Part shown: piece after piece, positions 18,377-27,297 of the stretch | Layout of the letters: the number at the start of each line of letters is the position of its first letter | Position numbering within the stretch: the stretch's first letter is position 1 | DNA from: an uncultured Corynebacterium sp. | GTDB taxonomy: Bacteria > Actinomycetota > Actinomycetes > Mycobacteriales > Mycobacteriaceae | Assembly (NCBI GenBank): GCA_943914355.1 | Contig: CALUBS010000011.1 | Location: 1 to 64,000 of the forward strand | Direction of reading: 5' to 3' | DNA length: 64,000 nt | Notes under the pieces: model-generated | Told to the model about the DNA's origin: nothing | Seen by the model: only the letters and a program-made list of their open reading frames with translations | The model's database searches: none | Made by a program: the position numbers and the translations under genes

Positions 18377-19480
18377 TCAAGCCATAAGCTTTCTCAGCCG
18401 CTGCCCCATAATCTCCCAGCTCCAGTGCTTTTCGACGTGCCTGCGTCCCGCCTGCCCCATACGAGTACGCATTTCCGGCGAGCGCAAGAGCGCCTTCAAG
18501 GCAGCCACGAGCTCATTAACAGATGCGCCCTTGACGACGATCCCCGTCTCCTCCGTAATAGTCTCCGGCGCTCCCCCAGAATCACCAGCGACGACCGGGA
18601 CCCCGCAGGCCTGTGCCTCTAGGTAAACAATGCCCAAGCCTTCTACGTCCAAACCTCCGCCGCGAGTGCGCGCCGGCATGGCAAAAATATCCGCGGCATG
18701 AAACGCAGTTTCGATGCTGGGAGCCGGCTGAATCACCGCATCGGGGCAATAAAGCTCCGCCAATTCTCGCAACGCATCGTGATAACGCCCGCGCCCAATC
18801 AGCATCAACTGAGCATCCGGGAATTCTTCTATGACCTGCGGCATCGCCCGCAATAATTGGTCTTGCCCCTTGCGCGGGACTAAACGGGAAATACAGACGA
18901 TGGTAGGTCCGGTCACTCCGAACTCCGCCTTCGCGGCCGCGCGCTGGGCAGGGGTTGCGGGAGAAAGCGAATCTAGGCTGACTCCAGAGGGCAGGTGAGC
19001 CCACTCTGGGTGCGGGCCAAAAGGCCCGCGCAGGCGCCGCAGAGTGTAATCCGAGATATATGTAATGACGTCGGCGTTATTGCCAATCAACCGCAGGCAT
19101 TGCCGGGCCAGTGGAACCATAGACCAGCCCACCTCGTGGCCATGCGTCGTTGCCACCACACGGCGTGCCCCTGCCTGCCGCGCAGCCTTGCCCATCAGCG
19201 CCAACGGTGCTGCCGCACCAAACCACACGACGTCAATACCTTCCTGCCGGATGATCTCCTGCATGCGGCGCGTGGTTGCAAGGGTGGGCAGCATCACGCG
19301 ATGTGGCCACCGAATGACTTTGTAGGCAACCGAGGCGTCATAGCCCTCAGGTGGCTCTTGGGTTGAAGCGAATACTACGACATCGTCTGGGTCAAGCGCT
19401 TCAAGGTAGTCCCGCAGGTAGGACTGGATTCCTCCGACTTTGGGAGGAAAGTCATTCGTTACCAGCAGTATGCGGGCCAC
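18377..19480 (-). CDS. pimB: PimB', GDP-mannose:Ac1PIM1 alpha-1,6-mannosyltransferase
   Basis: GT4-family GT-B glycosyltransferase that transfers the second mannose to phosphatidylinositol mannoside at the cytoplasmic face of the membrane. The 367-residue product begins ILLVTNDFPPKVGGIQSYL, the acceptor-side glycine-rich loop. It contains ISRLVPRKGQDQLL (nucleotide-phosphate binding Arg and Lys) and the EGLGIVYLEAQACG E-x7-E motif at about 280-293. Synteny with Rv2188c and C. glutamicum pimB' supports the call. The GTG start directly follows the TAA of the NlpC/P60 gene with no Shine-Dalgarno sequence, suggesting translation by coupling. Confidence 0.93.
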   Translation of the reverse strand: MARILLVTNDFPPKVGGIQSYLRDYLEALDPDDVVVFASTQEPPEGYDASVAYKVIRWPHRVMLPTLATTRRMQEIIRQEGIDVVWFGAAAPLALMGKAARQAGARRVVATTHGHEVGWSMVPLARQCLRLIGNNADVITYISDYTLRRLRGPFGPHPEWAHLPSGVSLDSLSPATPAQRAAAKAEFGVTGPTIVCISRLVPRKGQDQLLRAMPQVIEEFPDAQLMLIGRGRYHDALRELAELYCPDAVIQPAPSIETAFHAADIFAMPARTRGGGLDVEGLGIVYLEAQACGVPVVAGDSGGAPETITEETGIVVKGASVNELVAALKALLRSPEMRTRMGQAGRRHVEKHWSWEIMGQRLRKLMA

Positions 19481-20524
19481 TTAGAATCGTGCAGTCCCCG
19501 AAATAGGCATCGAGTTGAGCGGCACGACCTGAACCGGCACGCCATAGGTCGAGGCGTGTACTACCTGGCCGTTGCCAATGTACATTCCGACGTGGGTAAC
19601 TCCTGGGTAGTAGCCCACGATATCGCCAGGCTGCAGCTGATCAACCGGCACGGAGGTGCCACCTGCAATTTGTGCTTGCGAGGTACGCGGAATGGTCTTC
19701 CCAATTTGCTGGTATGCCCAGTACATCAGACCAGAGCAGTCGAACTGGTTCGGGCCGGCAGAACCCCAGCCATAGGGCGAACCCAGCTTGGACAGAGCCG
19801 CAGAGCTAGCGCCATCAGCGATCTCTCCCAGGTCGAAATCCAGCTTATCCGTGCCGCCGAATTGCCCTTCCCAAGCTTCGCGCTGCTCATCGCTCAGCGC
19901 ATCCACCTGAGCTTCGATGTCCGCCTGCTGCTCTTCCAACGCATCCTTTTGCTTCACCAGCTCATCGCGCTGCTTTTCGAGGTCCTTCTTTTCCTCGCGC
20001 ACCTTTTTAGCAGCGTCAGCGGCTTCTTGCTGAACCGCTTCAGCCATTGAGGCGGCATCTGCCTTTGCATCGAGGGTGCGTTGCGCCTTGCGGGAAAGCG
20101 CACCCAAGTATCCCATGCGTTCTACGGCGTCTGCTGGGTCTTCTGCAGCCAGAGCGCCCGAAACGGCGGAACGGGAGTCTCCACGGTAGCGGGACTGTGC
20201 CAAATCGTCCACGCGGCCTTGCTGCGTAGAGACATCGCCCTGCGCGTCATGTACGCGTTTTTGGGCCTCTGCGGAGTCTTGCTCCGCTTGAGCGACCTCT
20301 TCCTCCTTGGCCGCGAGTCTATCTTCTAGCTCTTTGACTTCCTCATTCTTGGCCGAGACCTTGCGGGCGACTTCACCAACACGATCCACCAGCTCATCAA
20401 CGTTTTCAGTGGCAGATTCTTGGTTCGGTTCCGTCTCCTGCGCGATAACTTGCGGGAGGCCAGAAAGAGAAGTGACAGCGAGGACTGCGGTTAATGCAGC
20501 AGCTAGGAGCACACGTTTAGACAC
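19481..20524 (-). CDS. Secreted NlpC/P60 peptidoglycan endopeptidase with coiled coil (Rv2190c-like)
   Basis: Exported cysteine peptidase predicted to cleave peptidoglycan stem peptides during cell separation. The 347 residues comprise a signal peptide (1-28, ending near VIAQE), a long Glu/Lys/Gln-rich coiled coil (about 40-220), and a C-terminal NlpC/P60 domain. In that domain Cys263 (FDCSGLMYW) and His311 (THVGMYIGN) form the catalytic pair. The coiled coil plus NlpC/P60 layout is that of FtsEX-regulated hydrolases of the RipC (Rv2190c) type. GTG 20524 has GAAGG seven bases upstream. It is upstream of, and abutting, pimB'. Confidence 0.92.
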   Translation of the reverse strand: MSKRVLLAAALTAVLAVTSLSGLPQVIAQETEPNQESATENVDELVDRVGEVARKVSAKNEEVKELEDRLAAKEEEVAQAEQDSAEAQKRVHDAQGDVSTQQGRVDDLAQSRYRGDSRSAVSGALAAEDPADAVERMGYLGALSRKAQRTLDAKADAASMAEAVQQEAADAAKKVREEKKDLEKQRDELVKQKDALEEQQADIEAQVDALSDEQREAWEGQFGGTDKLDFDLGEIADGASSAALSKLGSPYGWGSAGPNQFDCSGLMYWAYQQIGKTIPRTSQAQIAGGTSVPVDQLQPGDIVGYYPGVTHVGMYIGNGQVVHASTYGVPVQVVPLNSMPISGTARF

Positions 20525-20593
20525 GAGAAGACCTTCAACTCAAAATTTTCAAAAATCGAATTTACTATAGCGGGTTTTAGCCGCCGTTGCACA

Positions 20594-20626
20594 ACAAAAC
20601 CCTTCCCTTTTTCGCAAAGGGAAGGG
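20594..20626 (-). terminator. Intrinsic terminator after the short NlpC/P60 gene
   Basis: Perfect 11-bp stem CCCTTCCCTTT (20600-20610) and AAAGGGAAGGG (20616-20626) with a 5-base loop, followed on the minus strand by TTTTGTTG. Confidence 0.88.
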
Positions 20627-20645
20627 CATGTCATTTCACTGCGAA

Positions 20646-21275
20646 TTAGAAGCGCACAGCGTTGTTAATCGGCATGTAGTTCAAGTCGCGCTCCTGCACC
20701 GGGGTGCCGGAGTTAAGCGCGTCGATGATGGTGCCGTTGCCGGTGTAGATACCGACGTGGGAAGCGCCACCGTAGTAGGAAATGATGTCACCAGGCTGGA
20801 GCTGGTCCAGGGAAACAGGGGTACCGCCCGCGGCCTGAGCCTGGGAGGTACGCGGAATCTGAACGCCAGCCTGGGAGTAAGCCCAGCTGGTCAAGCCGGA
20901 GCAGTCGAAAGCGTTTGGGCCAGCAGCGCCGTAAACGTACGGCGAGCCGAGGACGGAGCGTGCAGCTTCCAGAGCCTTCTGACCAACGGTGGATGGTGCC
21001 GGAGCAGCCTGCTGCTCTGCAGCAGCGACGAAGCTGTCGCCACCCTGGTTGGAAACCTGGCCCAAAGACGGGACATACTTGTCAATGTTTGGGACCTGCT
21101 CAATGTTCGGGACGTTTTCCAGACCGGCGACCTCGAAACGGTAGTCGGTATTAGGAACAACGACCTCGGCAGCCTGAGCGACGCCTGGGGCGGCGACAGC
21201 TGCGGTTGCAGCGATGGCTGCAGTAGATGCGATACGACGGGTATTTACAGTGCCCTGACGACGGTGCTTTGCCAC
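20646..21275 (-). CDS. Secreted NlpC/P60 cell wall hydrolase (cg2402-like)
   Basis: Exported peptidoglycan peptidase of 209 residues that resembles C. glutamicum Cg2402. The Ala-rich signal peptide ends near GVAQA (about 35). A linker with repeated VPNI/VPNT motifs follows, then the NlpC/P60 domain with Cys125 (FDCSGLTSW) and His173 (SHVGIYTGN). It has no coiled coil, unlike its downstream neighbour. The start is GTG 21275, with TTTGGAG eight bases upstream. It has its own terminator and a long, structured leader, and a GlxR-type site lies about 430 bases upstream, so it is probably separately and tightly regulated. Confidence 0.92.
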   Translation of the reverse strand: MAKHRRQGTVNTRRIASTAAIAATAAVAAPGVAQAAEVVVPNTDYRFEVAGLENVPNIEQVPNIDKYVPSLGQVSNQGGDSFVAAAEQQAAPAPSTVGQKALEAARSVLGSPYVYGAAGPNAFDCSGLTSWAYSQAGVQIPRTSQAQAAGGTPVSLDQLQPGDIISYYGGASHVGIYTGNGTIIDALNSGTPVQERDLNYMPINNAVRF

Positions 21276-21299
21276 GAGAAAAACTCCAAATCTTCCTAC

Positions 21300-21415
21300 G
21301 CGTCTACTTTTCCTTGTAGAAAAGCTCTGACCCTAGGGCCTAGTGTTCATTGGAGGACCGTTCCTTTAGGCCTTCCTCCACTCGGCCCCTCAGTAGGAGG
21401 AGCCAGATGCGACGC
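21300..21415 (-). ncRNA. Structured 5' leader of the NlpC/P60 mRNA, candidate riboregulator
   Basis: On the transcript strand, UCCUCC (21401-21396), GGAGGA (21379-21374) and UCCUCC (21357-21352) are spaced 22 bases apart, so the central arm can pair with either flank but not both. An outer pairing GCGUC/GACGC (21415-21411 with 21304-21300) closes the region. A CUUUUC/GAAAAG hairpin lies at about 21307-21324. The region ends about 25 bases before the start codon. The layout is that of a switch. I could not match the conserved core of the ydaO (c-di-AMP) riboswitch, the type often found before NlpC/P60 genes. Confidence 0.4.
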
Positions 21416-21703
21416 TTTAAATTTTCATTTCCTATTGAGCACCTTTTCGGGCGGTAACTCAATGTCTCAAATAGGTTACGAAATCATCACAATCAATGTC
21501 CATTCACGATGCCGGATCCGGCTTCGTTACACGTTCGTTATCTTATTTTGACCAAGCCGAGACAAACACGCCATAACGAACATCCAATAAAGCTATTACT
21601 GAATTTTAATGGCCATACACTGCAGAAATGGCCGAAAGTCACGCACTCCGCAACCGGCAATCCACTCCTCGAACCCCAAATAAAGAGTGCCAAAAAAGTT
21701 ATA

Positions 21704-21719
21704 TGTGAGGTTCCTCACA
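21704..21719. promoter_or_regulatory. GlxR (CRP-type) binding site
   Basis: TGTGA-GGTTCC-TCACA is a perfect match to both half-sites of the corynebacterial GlxR consensus TGTGA-N6-TCACA. It sits about 430 bases upstream of the NlpC/P60 gene on the minus strand and about 670 bases upstream of the lipoprotein gene. Confidence 0.65.
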
Positions 21720-22294
21720 TGTCTTTTGGTTCGGCCCCTTCCGTGTCAACAGACTAATTCTTTAACAGACCCTAGCCATTCAAAAAATATTTAACCGCAA
21801 TCCGCAACTGGCTAACATTACTTGGAATATGTGGATCCCAAACTGAGCTCCAGGCCCCTTCTCGCTATACAAGACCAGTTGCTGCTCGTCTATGCCCGCC
21901 CCTTCAACGCGCAACATCGGAACAACCCCTATATGCCGTAGGTCCGGCGACAAAATTGCTTTCCTTGGCTTGTGTAGAAAATTCGCCCTCTGTGCCGCGT
22001 GGGTCTGCCTACTATGCCCGGAAATTCTGCAGCTTTTTCATCCATCAAAACGAACCATCCAGAGTCAATACCAGCACCAGCCCCTGTCACCCCCATATGC
22101 GCTTGCAACAAACTCGACGGTCACTCCAGTCGCGCTGGTGGCACTTACGCGACGACTGCCATGACTACACGCTGCCTCAATTCTTCGGTTGCACCACTGC
22201 ATTCGTCACCATAAACGGCGCATCAAATATCCCACAGTGCAGAGGTGCCTACAGGCTCAATTTGTTAGGCTGATAATTGGCTGTCCTGATACTG

Positions 22295-22313
22295 AATTTC
22301 AGCTGAAATTTCA
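22295..22313. promoter_or_regulatory. Overlapping palindromes before the lipoprotein gene
   Basis: AATTTCAGCTGAAATT (22295-22310) is a perfect 16-base palindrome overlapping TGAAATTTCA (22304-22313). It lies 75-90 bases before the lipoprotein start. The binding protein is unknown; it could also be chance in AT-rich DNA. Confidence 0.3.
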
Positions 22314-22385
22314 AATACACCGTGCTGCCGTGACCGGAGAGCCATGGCTCGATACACCGTTTACTTTAAAGAATTGGAGAAGAAA

Positions 22386-22904
22386 ATGCGTAGAACGCTT
22401 ACCTTAGGAAGCGTCTTACTGGCCACTTCGCTAGCAATCACTGGCTGCGGCTCCTCTGGGGGGCCAGAAAAGGCTCTTAAGAATGCCGCTGACGAGCAAA
22501 TGGAAGTTCACACAAACCTATTGGAAGCTGCTCAGCAACACCAATCTGGCGACAGCAAAAAGGCCGAAGAATCGGCACACGAGTGGGTAGATCAAGCTAA
22601 TGAATTCCAGACAGATTATCTCTGCAAAGAGCAGAGGAACCCAGTATCCCCAGATGAAGTTGTTGCGACAGTCCAAAGCTTGAATCCCTCTGATGTTCCA
22701 AGTGAAGAAGAACTCAAGGAGCTAAAAGACAAGAAGGACGATGCGCTTAAAGATCTAGAAGAGTCTGATTCCTCGTCAGATGATGAAGCTTATGTAACTT
22801 CAGATAACGAAGATTTTGCAAACTATTTCAATACCAGCGAAATCGAGTTGAAGAAGGAAGATGGAGACTGGAAAGTTTGCGACAGTTCTTTCCAGCTCTT
22901 TTAA
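22386..22904 (+). CDS. Small acidic lipoprotein of unknown function
   Basis: I do not recognise the family. The start is ATG 22386 (MRRTLTLGSVLLATSLAI), with GGAGAAG three bases upstream; the longer frame adds 14 residues before a normal signal peptide. The lipobox is ITGC (Cys21), so the 172-residue precursor should be exported and lipid-anchored. The mature part is rich in Glu, Asp, Ser and Lys, with a helical, probably coiled-coil section (about 95-130) and a short globular C-terminus (IELKKEDGDWKVCDSSF) with two Cys in the mature domain. Base composition is clearly AT-richer than the flanking genes, and it stands alone between nlpC and qcrB, which suggests recent acquisition. Confidence 0.8.
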   Translation: MRRTLTLGSVLLATSLAITGCGSSGGPEKALKNAADEQMEVHTNLLEAAQQHQSGDSKKAEESAHEWVDQANEFQTDYLCKEQRNPVSPDEVVATVQSLNPSDVPSEEELKELKDKKDDALKDLEESDSSSDDEAYVTSDNEDFANYFNTSEIELKKEDGDWKVCDSSFQLF

Positions 22905-23114
22905 ACAGAACTTCGAAAAATCGATTGTTGCTCGTTGCCTTCTCATCGAGCAATATTTGGACTAAGACATTGAAATAGTCCGTTGATCGTTGAGAGTTAT
23001 TTTCTTCGATCCCCTAACGAGGTAAAAAGGCCCCCTTCGTATGGGATATAGGCCGACACTACATCCCTACAATCGTATCGGACTAAGGCGCCAATCTCGC
23101 TGACACATTTGAAT

Positions 23115-23151
23115 ACTGCCTGACGACTCTAGTTTCGCCAGGCAGTTCTTT
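23115..23151 (+). terminator. Possible intrinsic terminator downstream of the lipoprotein gene
   Basis: ACTGCCTG (23115-23122) pairs with CAGGCAGT (23139-23146) with a 16-base loop, followed by TCTTTC on the plus strand. It is about 210 bases beyond the lipoprotein stop, so the assignment is uncertain. Confidence 0.45.
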
Positions 23152-23426
23152 CGTTTGGTGTCGAGAGCATCGACTATGCGCCTTGGACCCGAATTACCCT
23201 GCCTTTATGCAAAGGCCTACTAGGGATGAGCTCGGTAGCCCTTTTACAAGCGCTGACACTACTTCTATTCTCGCGATAGAGATCCAGTAGCCGACGAAAT
23301 ACTCTTCACTTCCTAAAACAACATTGTGCGAGGTTTCCTCGTCCAACAAACAAGCACTAGACGCTTAAAGGAGTGCTTGAGGTAGAGAATCTAGACAACA
23401 GAACCGCCCGCAGCAATCAATACATT

Positions 23427-23477
23427 CAAAAACAAACAAGCCCGCTGTTCGCCCAATTTCAGGCGGACAGCGGGCTT
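23427..23477 (-). terminator. Strong intrinsic terminator of the ctaE-qcrCAB operon
   Basis: AAGCCCGCTGT-CGCC (23439-23454) pairs with GGCG-ACAGCGGGCTT (23462-23477) with one mismatch. On the minus strand the stem is followed by GTTTGTTTTTG. Confidence 0.9.
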
Positions 23478-23514
23478 ATTTAGTGAGCGTGTATCGAGCT
23501 AACCCAAGGAGAGG

Positions 23515-25137
23515 CTAGATGCGGCCGTTTTCCTCGTCATCACGACGGTTGGCCTCGTTGAGGCGGCGGAACATCTCCGCTTCCTCCTCGTGGTTCTCCT
23601 CGTGAATCTCGTGAACGCGGCGCATGAGTTCCGGATCGTCCGGGCTGAAGGTGCCCTGAATCTCGGAGTCAGCGTAACCGAGGTGGTTAAGTTGCTTCGG
23701 CACCTGAGCGCCTGCGTACTCAAGCGGTACTGCGTGGCCGTGCTCATCAACCGGGCCGAGCGGCTGGTGAACTTCAATGAAGGCACCGTTAGGCAGCTGC
23801 TTGATGACACCGGTAGCAATACCGTGCTCGAGCACCTCGCGGTCAGAGCGCTGGAGACCAACGCAGATGCGGTAGGTCATGAAGTAAGCAATCGGTGGCA
23901 GGACAATCAGGCCGATGCGTCCGACCCAGGTCATCGCATTCAACGAAATCTGGAAGAAGTGCGCAACGTGGTCGTTACCACCGGAGAGAGTAACCAGCAG
24001 GAAGAACACGATTGCTGCGGCACCGATAGCGGAACGCGTAGGAACGTCACGCGGACGCTGCAAAAGGTTGTGGTGCGCATCGTCACCAGTGAACTTCTTC
24101 TCCAGGAACGGGTAGGTGATAAGCAGTACAACCATCAGGCCACACAACAGCGCAACCCAGAAGGCGGAAGGAATCGTGTAGTTACCCAGGTACAGCTCCC
24201 AAGCGGGCATGACACGAGCCACACCGTCAGTCCAGAGCATGTAGATATCGGGCTGGGAACCTGCAGACACCTGTGACGGGTTGTACGGACCAAGCAGCCA
24301 GATGGCGTTGATGGTCAGCACACCGGACATCAAGGCCAGCACGCCGGCGACCATCATGCCCATGCCGATCGCCTTGGTGGCGAAGACCGGCATAATACGG
24401 ACGCCAACCACGTTGTTCTCTGCGCGACCCGGTCCAGGGAACTGGGTGTGCTTCTGGAACCACACCATGATCAGGTGGGCCGCGATGAGGCCCAGGATGA
24501 TGCCAGGGATGACCAGAACGTGCAGGATGTAGAAGCGGTCCAGCATCAAGTCGGACGGGAAGTCGCCGTTGAAGATGGCCCAGTGCAGCCAAGTACCAAT
24601 GATCGGCAGACCAAGGATGATGGCGGACATAATGCGCAGACCGACACCGGAAAGCAGGTCGTCCGGCAGGGAGTAACCGAGGAAGCCCTCGATCATGCCC
24701 AACAGGATAAGGGTGCAACCAATAATCCAGTTAGCTTCGCGGGGACGACGGAATGCACCGGTGAAGAAGATGCGCAGCATGTGCGCAACCATCGACATCA
24801 TGAACAGCAGTGCTGCCCAGTGGTGCATCTGGCGAACGAAGAGGCCACCACGGACCTCGAAGGAAATATCGAGTGCGGTTGCATAGGCGCGCGACATCTC
24901 AACGCCGTTCAGCGGTGCGTAGGTACCGTCGTAGATGACCTTCGTAATGGAAGGGTCAAAGAATAGCGCCAGGTATGTACCGGTTAGTAGAAGAATGATG
25001 AAGCTATACAGCGCCATCTCACCGAGCATGAAGGACCAGTGGGTCGGAAAGACCTTGTTCAGCTGCGTCCTTAGCACGCCGGCGGCGCTGTAGCGCTCGT
25101 CCATGTTGTTGCCCATTTGGGCGAGTTTATTGCTCAT
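23515..25137 (-). CDS. qcrB: QcrB, cytochrome b subunit of the bc1 complex
   Basis: Di-haem cytochrome b that oxidises menaquinol in the actinobacterial bc1-aa3 supercomplex. The 540-residue product has the N-terminal b-type fold with His ligands in helices around [21 protein letters not shown] and [18 protein letters not shown]. The usual [16 protein letters not shown] quinol-site loop follows. A hydrophilic C-terminal extension (about 430-540, rich in Glu and Arg) is typical of Actinobacteria. The ATG overlaps the qcrA stop by one base. It is the last gene of ctaE-qcrC-qcrA-qcrB. Confidence 0.97.
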   Translation of the reverse strand: MSNKLAQMGNNMDERYSAAGVLRTQLNKVFPTHWSFMLGEMALYSFIILLLTGTYLALFFDPSITKVIYDGTYAPLNGVEMSRAYATALDISFEVRGGLFVRQMHHWAALLFMMSMVAHMLRIFFTGAFRRPREANWIIGCTLILLGMIEGFLGYSLPDDLLSGVGLRIMSAIILGLPIIGTWLHWAIFNGDFPSDLMLDRFYILHVLVIPGIILGLIAAHLIMVWFQKHTQFPGPGRAENNVVGVRIMPVFATKAIGMGMMVAGVLALMSGVLTINAIWLLGPYNPSQVSAGSQPDIYMLWTDGVARVMPAWELYLGNYTIPSAFWVALLCGLMVVLLITYPFLEKKFTGDDAHHNLLQRPRDVPTRSAIGAAAIVFFLLVTLSGGNDHVAHFFQISLNAMTWVGRIGLIVLPPIAYFMTYRICVGLQRSDREVLEHGIATGVIKQLPNGAFIEVHQPLGPVDEHGHAVPLEYAGAQVPKQLNHLGYADSEIQGTFSPDDPELMRRVHEIHEENHEEEAEMFRRLNEANRRDDEENGRI

Positions 25138-26357
25138 TATGACTTACGCTCCCAGAATGCCGGACCGACAGGCTCAATGAAGTTGCCCTCTGCAACAAGG
25201 TAGCCCTCATCGTCCACCGTGATAGGCAGCTGTGGCAAAGCACGAGCAGCCGGGCCGAAGACCGGCTTACCGTAGTGCAATGCGTCGAACTGCGACTGGT
25301 GGCAGGGGCACAGGATTCGGTTGGTTTGTGCCTCGTACAACGAAGTTGGGCAACCAATGTGAGTACAAATCTTGGAGTAGGCGTAGTAATCGCCGTGGTG
25401 GAAGTCTTCCTGTCCCTCACGCTCGATTGCCTTCTGCGCATCGGAGTGGCGCAGACGAATCAACATCACCGCATTGCGGTTGCCGTGGATGGAGTGCATG
25501 TGGTTTTCGTATACGTCGCGCTTAGCGTCGTATTGATCACCGTCGTTAACGTCTTCTTCCGCAAGCGGGAAGACGGTCTCCATGCCGCCGGCGGCCAAGT
25601 CCTCTGGGCGAACGCGCACGAGGCGGGTAACGCCTTCGGTGGTGTAGTGCTCGCCGGACTCACCGGAGTGCTTCTCAGCAATGGTACCGGTATCACGCGC
25701 GAGGTAAAGCTTGACGCCCTCCTCGTGCAACGTCCAACCGGAGGTCCACAGCGTGCCGTCACCGGCGTAGTTCAGCTCGTGACGTACCTTCCATGGGTTG
25801 CGGATTGCGCCAGCGAGCGGTGCGATAACCGTCAAGCCGAAGAGCACACCGGCTCCACCGAGAAGACCCTGGATAGTCTTGCGGCGACCGAGCGTGGAGG
25901 TCTTCCACGAGTCGTTCAAGAGAGCGGTAAGAGTACGACGGTCAACTTCTTCCGAAGGACCATCGTGGCGACGCTGCACTGAAATCTCTTCCGGCAGAAT
26001 CTTCTTGACGTACTGCACGATGGCAAAGCCGAGTCCAAAAATGGAAAGTGCGGCGGTAATACCAAGCAGCGGGGTGTAGAGAGTGTGCCATACAAGGCCG
26101 TCCTCCCCTAGCTGCTTGTACTGCCAAGGCCAGAAGAGGTAAACACCCAAGAAGCCCAAGCCGCCGATAACGGAGATTGCCAGCCAAATGGCGACGTTGC
26201 GCCCCGCGCGCTTTTCTGCGGGGTCACCTTCAACCGGGAAGCGCTCCTTACGGAACGCTACGGTCACATCATCGAGCTCGGTACCAAGTGCAGCAAGTTC
26301 ATCATTGCTCATCTTATCGAGCTCTGCGTCAGTGTAATTCTTTTTCACATTGCTCAT
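25137..26357 (-). CDS. qcrA: QcrA, Rieske iron-sulfur subunit
   Basis: Carries the [2Fe-2S] cluster that passes electrons from menaquinol to the diheme cytochrome c. The start is ATG 26357 ([16 protein letters not shown]), giving 406 residues. It overlaps the qcrC stop by 4 bases (ATGA); the longer frame inside qcrC is not needed. Three transmembrane helices in the N-terminal half are typical of actinobacterial Rieske proteins. The cluster-binding motifs CTHIGCPTS and CPCHQSQFD are intact near the C-terminus (about 333-341 and 353-361). It functions with QcrB and QcrC in the membrane. Confidence 0.96.
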   Translation of the reverse strand: MSNVKKNYTDAELDKMSNDELAALGTELDDVTVAFRKERFPVEGDPAEKRAGRNVAIWLAISVIGGLGFLGVYLFWPWQYKQLGEDGLVWHTLYTPLLGITAALSIFGLGFAIVQYVKKILPEEISVQRRHDGPSEEVDRRTLTALLNDSWKTSTLGRRKTIQGLLGGAGVLFGLTVIAPLAGAIRNPWKVRHELNYAGDGTLWTSGWTLHEEGVKLYLARDTGTIAEKHSGESGEHYTTEGVTRLVRVRPEDLAAGGMETVFPLAEEDVNDGDQYDAKRDVYENHMHSIHGNRNAVMLIRLRHSDAQKAIEREGQEDFHHGDYYAYSKICTHIGCPTSLYEAQTNRILCPCHQSQFDALHYGKPVFGPAARALPQLPITVDDEGYLVAEGNFIEPVGPAFWERKS

Positions 26358-27241
26358 GAGCGCGATCCAATCCACATAGCAGCGGCGCACAGGGCGCTGA
26401 TACCAATAATCCACATTGCCAGGCCTTCAGCCACTGGGCCGAGACCGCCAAGGTCCCAACCGGCTGGAGACGGAGTCTCTTCTGCAGACTTCAAGTAGGC
26501 GATGATGTCCTTCTTTTCGTCTGCAGTCAGCTGGCGGTCAGAGAACTTTGGCATGTTCTGCGGACCGGTCAACATTGCCTGGTAGATCTCCTGCTCGTTA
26601 GCAGGCGCGAGCTCAGGAGCGTATTTACCGGAGGAAAGTGCGCCACCCTGGCCGGTGAAGTTGTGGCAAGATGCACAGTTCATGCGGAACAGCTCGGAAC
26701 CCTTAGCAACGTCTTCGGCCTGAATCTGGCCGTTGTAGTTAGCGCCACGAAGGGATTCCTGAGCGATGCTTCCATCGTCGTTGTAGACGATGTCCGCGCC
26801 GCCACCGTTAGCTGCAACATAAGCGGCCAGCGCCAAGGTCTGCTGCTCGGTGTAACGCGGAGCCTTGCGCTCTGCCTGAGCGTCGTTGGACATCATCGGC
26901 ATACGGCCGGAGTGAACCTGGAAGTACACCGAGCCGGCACCGATACCTACGAGAGAGGGGCCACGGTCTTCGATGCCCTGCAGATTGGCACCGTGGCAAG
27001 TGATACAAGCGGTGTCATAGATGTCCTTACCCTCTTGAACGAGGGCTTGGTCATCTTTTTCCGCCGTAGCGACCTGAGCGTCAGGCGTCAAGGCAGAGGC
27101 CAAGACGCCAGCGCCGGTCAAACCGATGGCCAAAGCGAAACCACCTGCGAGGGTGCGCTTCGCCTTGCGGCGACGGCGGGTCTTCTTAGCCGTGGCAGTG
27201 GTCTGCTCCACTGCCTCGGACTGCGAATTGTTATCCATCAT
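26354..27241 (-). CDS. qcrC: QcrC, diheme cytochrome c subunit
   Basis: Membrane-bound c1-type subunit that bridges bc1 to cytochrome aa3 directly, replacing a soluble cytochrome c. The 295-residue protein has an N-terminal membrane helix after a basic [11 protein letters not shown] stretch. Two haem-binding motifs follow, CITCHGANL (about 78-86) and [10 protein letters not shown] (about 181-190), each with a downstream Met candidate. A C-terminal transmembrane helix ends the protein. The start has two consecutive ATG codons (27241 and 27238). It lies 56 bases after ctaE in the same operon. Confidence 0.96.
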   Translation of the reverse strand: MMDNNSQSEAVEQTTATAKKTRRRRKAKRTLAGGFALAIGLTGAGVLASALTPDAQVATAEKDDQALVQEGKDIYDTACITCHGANLQGIEDRGPSLVGIGAGSVYFQVHSGRMPMMSNDAQAERKAPRYTEQQTLALAAYVAANGGGADIVYNDDGSIAQESLRGANYNGQIQAEDVAKGSELFRMNCASCHNFTGQGGALSSGKYAPELAPANEQEIYQAMLTGPQNMPKFSDRQLTADEKKDIIAYLKSAEETPSPAGWDLGGLGPVAEGLAMWIIGISALCAAAMWIGSRS

Positions 27242-27297
27242 TTTCCTTTAGATAACTCGAACACGGGAGGACTGTTTTGGGGAGAGGTTCGCCGACA

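Larger units (their letters stand above)
21276..22385. other. Long gene-poor, AT-richer intergenic region
   Basis: More than 1.1 kb with no frame I can support. Codon usage of the small frames here is unlike the neighbouring genes, and none has a ribosome-binding site with a recognisable product. It contains the nlpC leader (21300-21415), a GlxR-type site (21704-21719) and overlapping palindromes (22295-22313). A possible -10 for nlpC, TAAGAT on the minus strand, lies near 21545. Confidence 0.6.
22905..23514. other. Intergenic region between the lipoprotein and qcrB
   Basis: About 600 bases without a supported gene. It holds a terminator-like stem (23115-23151) and the qcrB terminator (23427-23477). 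A short partial repeat GACACTAC occurs twice (near 23054 and 23257). The remainder shows nothing recognisable. Confidence 0.55.

Noticed and set aside
21300..21415. Assigning the nlpC leader to the ydaO (c-di-AMP) riboswitch class
   Set aside because: Conserved core strings of that class could not be located by eye; only the structural pattern is reported.
21509..22273. Several small frames in the nlpC-lipoprotein gap
   Set aside because: No ribosome-binding sites, overlapping frames on both strands, no family features and unlike local codon usage.
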